From contig CP054181.1 in assembly GCA_015709655.1 (NCBI GenBank), forward strand, positions 1,670,207 to 1,734,206: 64,000 nt of DNA, read 5' to 3'. The notes under the pieces were generated by a model that saw only the letters and a list, made by a program, of their open reading frames with translations, was not told the origin of the DNA and made no database searches. Positions 54,520 through 62,160 of this stretch are shown piece after piece. Every line of letters begins with the position of its first letter. The first letter of the stretch is position 1. Both the position numbers and the translations under genes were made by a program. Origin of the DNA: Ignavibacteria bacterium (GTDB lineage Bacteria > Bacteroidota > Ignavibacteria > Kapaibacteriales > Kapaibacteriaceae).

Positions 54520-56273
54520 TGCTCAAGCACCTTTACGAGCTCTACACGACGGGCTCGTTTGCGCCACAGAACAATACTCTCTCCGGGGCGTCGGGCCGGG
54601 AGAAGTGATTCGCCGGCAGTCCGCCCTTCAAGGATTTCCGGGTTCACACCACTGGCTACTAACTGCTGTATGATAAAGTTTACGCGGTTCCTTCCCAACG
54701 TTATGTTGCTGGCATCCGTTCCAACATCATCGGTATGACCAATCAGGACTAAGCGTTTAAGGCGTGATCCTGATAATTTAATGTTGTTTACTAATGTCTG
54801 AAGAGCTGCATTCCATGTAACGTCAGTATCAACTCCGTTGGTATCCAGAGTGTACTGGTATGGTGCGTCAAAAATGGCAGTAGGGAAATTAATACGAAGC
54901 ACCATTGTCACCGGGATTGAAAGGGGCTTTGATATCGTTACGGTATCGTTGTTTGATGCCTTGGGCACGGTAACCTTGATCTTATCAAAAAACAGTTCCG
55001 GCGTCTGAGCAGTAATATTCACGGTTTCGCCTTCGGGAAGGTTCAGTGCGTAGCGTCCGGCTGTATCTGTCTGGGTCTGTGATATCACCTGTTCCGACCA
55101 GGGCTTTGTAGCCTTTACATCAGCACCGGAAACGGGTTCCTTTGTATCGTTGCGGATTACTGTGCCTGCAACAACAACTGTTTTTGCCGGTTCTGCCGGT
55201 TTCTGATTGTTCACTTCTGCGTCTTCAGTTACAACGTGCACCTCGCGCTCGATCCGTGTGCCCTGCGTTTTCATCGAGAGAACAAAAACGTCGAAGTCTT
55301 TTCGGGATGTACTACCCCGTACAGGCTGATCGCTGGAGTAGTATAATGTCTGAGCGTCTGCCCAGACCGGGAACATCTCGTCGAACGGTGTGTTAACCGG
55401 TTTTCCGAGATTATAAGGCTTACCAATGGTGACAGTACTTCCGTTAACGGATACTGGCGCTGCGAACAAATCATAACCGCCAACCGTGGAATGTCCGGCA
55501 GATGAAAAGAGAAGCACTGAATCACCCGCAAACTGAGGGCATAGTTCGTCGCACGGTGTATTCACACCTTCACCCAGCGGTTGTGGAGCTGACCATGCCT
55601 GATTAATGAGAGCGCTCCACCACAGATCTGTACCACCCAGGCTTCCGGGTCGGTCTGAAGCAAACACCAATATCTTCCCGTTGCTGCTAACGGTGGGATG
55701 TCCGTCCCAATGAATAAATGAATTAACAGAATCAGACTGTAGTGGCTGCCTGCTCAAAACACCGTTCGTAAACACCGCCTGTTGTACCGAAGCATCACCG
55801 CTCATCATTGTGTCAGCAATTGCAGTAATATAAACGGATTGACTAATAGTCAGAGGCGATGCAGCTATCGATGTTGCAGAAGGGCGGTTCACGGTTACAT
55901 ACTCGGCAAGGGCAGGGGTATTCCCCCTGATAAGAATACCAGCGGAGCCACGAGTTTGCAGTGCCCACTCGTTTGTTCGTGTTGCGGCTCCGATAACCCG
56001 CTGGATAAACCACTGCTTATTATTCACAACAATCGACGTATCGTAGATGGTGCCGTTAAATGTTTCTGGCAAACACTGTGGAGGCGGTGGCGGAGGCGGA
56101 CAAAAGGCGGCAGACCGTACAGTTCTTCCCGGCATACAACCGGCAAGCCATATTGCCGTAAAACCAAGGCAAAGGAAGGTTAAACAGGTGGAAAATCGTA
56201 AGGCTTCAACACCCCTGAATTTTCGTAACAATGTGGAAGGTGAAGTGTGCAGGACAGTCCTCCGAAAACTCAA
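54516..56273 (-). CDS. PorE-like lipoprotein: PD40 propeller, CRD and OmpA domains
   Basis: Up to 585 residues. The frame opens at a TTG (56273) overlapping the aat stop; an internal TTG at 56231 gives a more normal signal length. Lipobox I-W-L-A-G-C, then a Pro-run (P-P-P-P-P-P-P). Three WD40-like PD40 blades follow (about 205-360: V-F-A-S-D-R-P-G-S-L-G-G-T-D-L-W, L-F-S-S-A-G-H, L-Y-Y-S-S-D-Q-P), a carboxypeptidase-regulatory domain (about 390-450), and a C-terminal OmpA-like domain with G-H-T-D-D-V-G...L-G-R-N-R. This order matches PorE of the T9SS apart from its N-terminal TPR. Likely sits at the outer membrane and binds peptidoglycan. It is between aat and the PBP gene, coupled to both. 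Confidence 0.72.
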   Translation of the reverse strand: MSFRRTVLHTSPSTLLRKFRGVEALRFSTCLTFLCLGFTAIWLAGCMPGRTVRSAAFCPPPPPPPQCLPETFNGTIYDTSIVVNNKQWFIQRVIGAATRTNEWALQTRGSAGILIRGNTPALAEYVTVNRPSATSIAASPLTISQSVYITAIADTMMSGDASVQQAVFTNGVLSRQPLQSDSVNSFIHWDGHPTVSSNGKILVFASDRPGSLGGTDLWWSALINQAWSAPQPLGEGVNTPCDELCPQFAGDSVLLFSSAGHSTVGGYDLFAAPVSVNGSTVTIGKPYNLGKPVNTPFDEMFPVWADAQTLYYSSDQPVRGSTSRKDFDVFVLSMKTQGTRIEREVHVVTEDAEVNNQKPAEPAKTVVVAGTVIRNDTKEPVSGADVKATKPWSEQVISQTQTDTAGRYALNLPEGETVNITAQTPELFFDKIKVTVPKASNNDTVTISKPLSIPVTMVLRINFPTAIFDAPYQYTLDTNGVDTDVTWNAALQTLVNNIKLSGSRLKRLVLIGHTDDVGTDASNITLGRNRVNFIIQQLVASGVNPEILEGRTAGESLLPARRPGESIVLWRKRARRVELVKVLEQ

Positions 56274-56887
56274 CAGTACGTACAGCCCTCATCGGCTGAG
56301 TCTGACGATGGTTTCAGACTTGTTTGCAAAATACGCTGATAAACAGAATCTGGAATCTCAATGGCACCCAACGACAGCGTAAAGTCATTTACATACTGGG
56401 TATCAAGCAGCATAAACCCATGCTCACGCAGATAGTGCACCAGGTGGTAGAACGCTACTTTCGACGCATCACGCTGAACCGAGAACATACTTTCGCCAAA
56501 AAAAGCACGTCCGATAGCTACGCCGTACAAGCCCCCTGCCAGGCGTCCTTCATTCCATGCCTCAAAACTGTATGCGTAACCCATCGAATGAAGCTGGGTA
56601 TATGCGTCAATGATCTCCTGCGAAATCCATGTTTCATTCCGGTTAGCACATCCGGCAATTACTTCACTAAACGCCGTGTTTATCGTGACGTTATAAACTT
56701 GTTTTTTAACAGTCTTCAGTAGGGAACGTGCAAAACGCACCGACTGCAACGGGATGATTCCTCTGGGATCCGGGCGATGCCATTCTATGGCACCGGTATC
56801 TTCGTTAGCCATTGGGAAGAATCCCTTGCTGTAGGCAAGGAGCAGAACATCGGCTAAAACCGGAACTGAGCTGGCAGAAGACGTCAT
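56270..56887 (-). CDS. aat: Leucyl/phenylalanyl-tRNA--protein transferase
   Basis: 205 residues. Adds Leu or Phe to proteins with N-terminal Arg or Lys, making N-degrons that are handed to ClpS/ClpAP. The family pattern is clear: A-Y-S-K-G-F-F-P-M, W-H-R-P-D-P-R-G-I-I-P, T-W-I-S-Q-E-I-I-D-A-Y, G-G-L-Y-G-V-A-I-G-R-A-F-F-G-E-S-M-F and L-D-T-Q-Y. Length is a little shorter than the 230-residue average. It starts 12 bp after trmB. Confidence 0.93.
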   Translation of the reverse strand: MTSSASSVPVLADVLLLAYSKGFFPMANEDTGAIEWHRPDPRGIIPLQSVRFARSLLKTVKKQVYNVTINTAFSEVIAGCANRNETWISQEIIDAYTQLHSMGYAYSFEAWNEGRLAGGLYGVAIGRAFFGESMFSVQRDASKVAFYHLVHYLREHGFMLLDTQYVNDFTLSLGAIEIPDSVYQRILQTSLKPSSDSADEGCTYC

Positions 56888-56899
56888 GCGAGTACAATC

Positions 56900-57595
56900 C
56901 TAATCATTGTTTGCATTTGCCGTTGCGCAGAACAGCCTGTACGGGATATTCTTGCGTCGGCAGAAATTCTGCTGATCGGTTTCAAAGCTGAACGGCCAAT
57001 CGTCAGGGTGTAACTCCGCAAGGTGGAACCCCTGGTGTTCTTCGAGCATTGCTGCTTGCTGTTCGGCAACATCGGCACGATCGGTAGCAAGGTACAACTT
57101 TCCGTGTGGTACCAGAACCCGCTGTAGGTCAGTGAGAAAGGGGCTTGAAAATGCGCGCCGCTTATGATGTCGTTTTTTGGGCCACGGATCGGCAAATAAA
57201 TATGTAGCATATTCAACCGATGAGTTGGGAATCCATGAAAATCCGTTTGCAGCACTGTACCACAAAACGTGAGCATTGGTAAACTGCTCACCTGAAATCA
57301 CCCGCATCGTCCATTCCACCAAAATATTTCGGATTTCGACACCTAAAACATTCTTTTCAGGAAAGTGCCACGCATGGTTCAGCAAAAAGCCCCCGCGGCC
57401 GGAACCAATATCCAGTACCAGCGGCTGATGAATATCTGTAAACCATTGCTCCCACTTGGCTTGCGTTATTACGGGCGGATACAGCGACGGTAGTTTTTGC
57501 TGGTCTGCAGCAGCCAGATATGACTGTGGATTTACGTGATGCCTGACCCGTGGAATCGGGTATTTTTGATAGTCAATTAAAAATTGCTGAAGCAT
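56900..57595 (-). CDS. trmB: tRNA (guanine-N7-)-methyltransferase
   Basis: 231 residues from the ATG at 57595. A longer frame to 57775 overlaps secD and adds unrelated sequence. Methylates G46 of tRNA using S-adenosylmethionine. Motifs: L-D-I-G-S-G-R-G-G-F near 80, F-A-D-P-W-P-K-K-R-H-H-K-R-R (substrate-binding D-P-W-P-K-K-R-H) and A-T-D-R near 170. An exact TAGTTTTG lies 5 bases upstream of the ATG with no Shine-Dalgarno, suggesting a leaderless transcript. First gene of the run trmB-aat-PorE-like-PBP1A. Confidence 0.94.
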   Translation of the reverse strand: MLQQFLIDYQKYPIPRVRHHVNPQSYLAAADQQKLPSLYPPVITQAKWEQWFTDIHQPLVLDIGSGRGGFLLNHAWHFPEKNVLGVEIRNILVEWTMRVISGEQFTNAHVLWYSAANGFSWIPNSSVEYATYLFADPWPKKRHHKRRAFSSPFLTDLQRVLVPHGKLYLATDRADVAEQQAAMLEEHQGFHLAELHPDDWPFSFETDQQNFCRRKNIPYRLFCATANANND

Positions 57596-57600
57596 AATAG

Positions 57601-57608
57601 CAAAACTA
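57601..57608 (-). promoter_or_regulatory. Candidate -7 promoter element of trmB (TAnnTTTG)
   Basis: The minus strand reads TAGTTTTG, exact, five bases before the ATG. No matching TTG -33 was found at standard spacing. Confidence 0.4.
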
Positions 57609-57623
57609 CAGTCTCTGACTCTG

Positions 57624-57631
57624 TATATTTG
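57624..57631 (+). promoter_or_regulatory. Candidate -7 promoter element of secD (TAnnTTTG)
   Basis: TATATTTG, exact. A start about seven bases downstream would place the hairpin at 57643-57671 right at the 5' end of the mRNA. The -33 element is not evident. Confidence 0.4.
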
Positions 57632-57642
57632 CCGTCCTTGTC

Positions 57643-57671
57643 CCGACTCTCCGAAAGTTTTGGAGAGTCGG
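57643..57671 (+). promoter_or_regulatory. Strong hairpin in the secD leader
   Basis: CCGACTCTCC and GGAGAGTCGG pair perfectly; the inner bases G-A-A and T-T-T extend the stem to about 13 bp around an A-G-T triloop. It ends 25 bases before the TTG start and 14 before the AGGAGG ribosome site (57686-57691), which stays outside the stem. No T-run follows, so it is not an intrinsic terminator. It could stabilise or regulate the secDF mRNA. Confidence 0.6.
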
Positions 57672-57696
57672 TTCCTGTTCAGTCCAGGAGGCATAA

Positions 57697-59745
57697 TTGA
57701 AACAGAAAGTATTAAGTCGTTGGTTGATTCTGGTTCTGCCATTGGTGGCAGCAGCCTATTTGTTTTATCCCACATACGAGTATTACCAGCTCGATAATGA
57801 ACGTTCTGCGCTGAAGTCAGACAGTGCCGCGCTTGACGAGTGGGATCGTAATAACGAAAAAGCGTTTGACGCTGCTAAGGCCGGACGGTTAAAGTTAGGT
57901 CTGGACCTTCGTGGCGGTATGTATGTTACCCTGGAGGTAGACGTACTGAAGCTGATCGAAGAGTCGGCCTTGCCGGAAGCCGTGGATGACCAGTTCCTGG
58001 CCATTGTGGAGCAAACCCGCAAAGCCACTGACAATACTGACAAGGATGTGCTTCAGACCTTTCTGGACATTTTCCGAAAGGATCCCAAGCGGTCGCTCCT
58101 GGAGTATTTCACGGTTAGCAATCAGTTGGATGTAACCGAGGAAGCTGTTGTAACGAAGCTTCAGAAGGACGTTTCTGATGCTATTGACCAGGCACTGCAG
58201 GTTATCAAGCAACGGATTAACAAGTTCGAAGTATCCGAGGTCTCGATTCAGAAGATTGGGTCACGCCGGATTCAGATTGAGCTTCCCGACGTTAAGGACG
58301 AGGGTGAAATTCGAAAGCTGCTGCAAACCACTGCACGTTTGGAATTTACCCGGGTGCTGAATGGTCCCCGTTTGATTGAAACCGCTCTGAATATTGATAA
58401 AATCCTGAAAGGTATGTCGATCGAAGAGCCGGTTGCCGACACCGCATCCGGCGCTGCTGCTGACTCAGCCAAGAACTTGGCTCAGGCCGACAGTACGGCA
58501 GACAGTGCCAAGGTTGACTCGGCTGGTAAACGTAATGCCGACACAGCAGATCCGTACGCCGGTTTATCCGAAGAAGAACGGGCACGACGTGTACGGGCAG
58601 ACTACCCCTTTACCTGGATGATCAGCGGTTCGTATGCCGCTGACGAGCGTTCACAGCCACAGCAGTTTGGAATTGCAGGTGCAAAACTTGATGGCTTCCC
58701 AAAGACAGGGATTTATAACTTCTATGTTGGTGCCCGCGAAGTTCCAAAGCTGCTGGCACTCCTTGACCGTCCGGAAGTAAAGAAGGCAATGCCTGTGGAC
58801 TTAAAGATTTTGGTAGGCGCTACTGCCGAGGGTCCGAAAGACCTTCCCGAATCCGAAAAGTTTTATTATGTGTACGCAGTTGCTGCCGAACCCGAGCTAA
58901 CCGGTGACGCTATCACCGAAGCATATCCAAGCTTTGACCCTACGAACAACTCTCCGATGGTTATGATGCAGATGGACGCTAACGGCGCCGAACGCTGGGC
59001 TCAGATCACCGGGGCGAACGTTGGGAAACGAATTGCTATTGTACTTGACGGCAGGGTGTATTCGGCACCAAACGTTCTGGGCAAAATTCCAAATGGATCA
59101 TCGCAGATCACCGGTTCAGGAAACATCGAGGAAGCAACATTACTTGCCGTTGTACTTAAAGCCGGAGCTCTGAAAGCACCGGTGAAGATTATCGAAGAAC
59201 GTGTGGTTGGGCCCTCGCTGGGTGAAGATTCAATCCGGCGTGGCATCACCTCATCGGTTATCTCGTTTGCCCTGGTTATTGTATTTATGCTTCTGTACTA
59301 TGCCATTGGCGGTGCACTGGCAGATATTGCCCTTTTGGTAAACGTTCTTCTTGTTGTGGCCGCGCTAATCGGCTTTAACGGGACACTGTCACTTCCGGGT
59401 ATTGCGGGTATTATTCTCTCTACGGCGATGGCCGTGGACGCCAACATTCTGGTGTTCGAACGGATGCGAGAGGAGTTTGCCGCCGGCAGAAACCTGAGGT
59501 CGGCAGTCCAGCAGGGATACGAAAAAGCATGGTCAGCCATTTTTGACTCGAACATCACCAACATGCTCTCCGGTGTTGTGCTGCTGTTCCTTGGTACAGG
59601 ACCTGTAAAGGGATTTGCTGTTACGCTCATTATTGGTGTAATCATGACGCTGTTTACGGCTGTGGTGATGACGCGTGCAATGTTTGAACTGATCATTGCC
59701 AGCGGTGCTACTACAATTAACCTTGGCCAGAAGAAACAAGCGTAA
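57697..59745 (+). CDS. secD: Protein translocase subunit SecD
   Basis: 682 residues. With SecF it uses the proton gradient to pull exported proteins through SecYEG. The TTG start is supported by AGGAGG five bases upstream. An N-terminal membrane helix is followed by the G-L-D-L-R-G-G motif (68-74), the large periplasmic P1 region and five C-terminal membrane segments with A-M-A-V-D-A-N-I-L-V-F-E-R-M. An Ala/Asp/Ser/Lys-rich low-complexity stretch at about 246-290 sits inside P1 and is unusual. secF follows 24 bp later. Confidence 0.96.
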   Translation: MKQKVLSRWLILVLPLVAAAYLFYPTYEYYQLDNERSALKSDSAALDEWDRNNEKAFDAAKAGRLKLGLDLRGGMYVTLEVDVLKLIEESALPEAVDDQFLAIVEQTRKATDNTDKDVLQTFLDIFRKDPKRSLLEYFTVSNQLDVTEEAVVTKLQKDVSDAIDQALQVIKQRINKFEVSEVSIQKIGSRRIQIELPDVKDEGEIRKLLQTTARLEFTRVLNGPRLIETALNIDKILKGMSIEEPVADTASGAAADSAKNLAQADSTADSAKVDSAGKRNADTADPYAGLSEEERARRVRADYPFTWMISGSYAADERSQPQQFGIAGAKLDGFPKTGIYNFYVGAREVPKLLALLDRPEVKKAMPVDLKILVGATAEGPKDLPESEKFYYVYAVAAEPELTGDAITEAYPSFDPTNNSPMVMMQMDANGAERWAQITGANVGKRIAIVLDGRVYSAPNVLGKIPNGSSQITGSGNIEEATLLAVVLKAGALKAPVKIIEERVVGPSLGEDSIRRGITSSVISFALVIVFMLLYYAIGGALADIALLVNVLLVVAALIGFNGTLSLPGIAGIILSTAMAVDANILVFERMREEFAAGRNLRSAVQQGYEKAWSAIFDSNITNMLSGVVLLFLGTGPVKGFAVTLIIGVIMTLFTAVVMTRAMFELIIASGATTINLGQKKQA

Positions 59746-59769
59746 GAAAAATTAGAACAAGGAAACACC

Positions 59770-60717
59770 ATGGATCTTATTAAGAAAACCAATTTTGACT
59801 TTGTTTCTTCCGCCGGTCGTCTCTTTATGGTGTCAACCATAGTTGCCGTGGTTGGAATTATCGCTTGTTTTATTGTTGGTCTTGACTACGGAATTGATTT
59901 TACCGGTGGTACCCAGCTGACAGTGCGCTTTAACAAGGGACAGGTTGAAACAGAACAAATACGCCAGGTTATTTCTGACCTGGGATACCCCGGGGCCCAG
60001 CTGAAAAGTTTTGGATCAAAGGGCGAATACCTAATTCGCGTTGGTGCTGTTGGAAATCCTTCGGAGGTTTCGCAAAAGGTTGTAAACAACCTCCGGCAAT
60101 CGTTTCCAACCGAGAATGTTGAACTGTTAGGTGCAGATAACGTAGCTAAGACTGTCTCTACGGAGCTTGCCATTGATTCCATCCTGGCTCTGGTGGTGGC
60201 GGTAATCATTATGCTTATCTACATTGCCTTCAGGTTTGAGTTTGTGTATGGCCTCGGGTCAATTGTAGCCTTGCTGCATGACGTAGTGCTCGCATTTGTT
60301 ATTTCGGTACTGTTTAACAAACTCGGCCTTCTGAACCTTGAACTCAGCATCAACTCGGTAGCCGCATATCTTACCATTCTTGGCTATTCTATTAACGACA
60401 AAGTTGTTGTGTTTGACCGGATTCGTGAAAACCGCGAAAAGCATAAGGGTATGAACCTGAGTGACCTGATTAACCTTAGCATTAACGAAACTCTGAGCCG
60501 AACGATCATTACTGGTGTTTCGGTGCTGGCTGCCTTGCTTGTGCTTATCTTTTTTGGTGGCGATGTTTTGGAAGGATTTGCCTTCACAATGTTCGTTGGT
60601 ATCGTTATCGGTACATACTCGTCGATTTATATCGCTTCGTCGTTTGTGCTGTGGTACACAGACCGTGTTCTGCGTAAAGAAGTTGGAGCAGCACATGCTG
60701 CAGGCGCAAAGGGCTAA
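59770..60717 (+). CDS. secF: Protein translocase subunit SecF
   Basis: 315 residues. Six membrane segments: the D-F-T-G-G-T-Q motif follows the first (about 43-49), and the S-I-N-D-K-V-V-V-F-D-R-I-R-E-N segment lies in the fourth to fifth. AAGGAA precedes the ATG. Partner of SecD in the same transcript. After the stop a short CTCCG/CGGAG stem may act as a weak terminator before purA. Confidence 0.96.
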   Translation: MDLIKKTNFDFVSSAGRLFMVSTIVAVVGIIACFIVGLDYGIDFTGGTQLTVRFNKGQVETEQIRQVISDLGYPGAQLKSFGSKGEYLIRVGAVGNPSEVSQKVVNNLRQSFPTENVELLGADNVAKTVSTELAIDSILALVVAVIIMLIYIAFRFEFVYGLGSIVALLHDVVLAFVISVLFNKLGLLNLELSINSVAAYLTILGYSINDKVVVFDRIRENREKHKGMNLSDLINLSINETLSRTIITGVSVLAALLVLIFFGGDVLEGFAFTMFVGIVIGTYSSIYIASSFVLWYTDRVLRKEVGAAHAAGAKG

Positions 60718-60823
60718 TCTCCGGTACGGAGGTTGTCTGCTTTAAGTGTTGTTCGGCTGCCGGTAACTGCACAGTCGTCAACTTGCTCTTAAAACTGTTT
60801 ACTATTTTGTTTGTACAATCTAA

Positions 60824-62104
<1,281 letters not shown>

Positions 62105-62160
62105 AAGATTTTTCTCCGATGAGTGTAACACCTTTGCCCGGAAACAGTTATGTTGGGTAA

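Noticed and set aside
56900..57775. Longer trmB start at 57775 giving 291 residues
   Set aside because: The extension overlaps the secD start and the leader hairpin; the family begins near the ATG at 57595.
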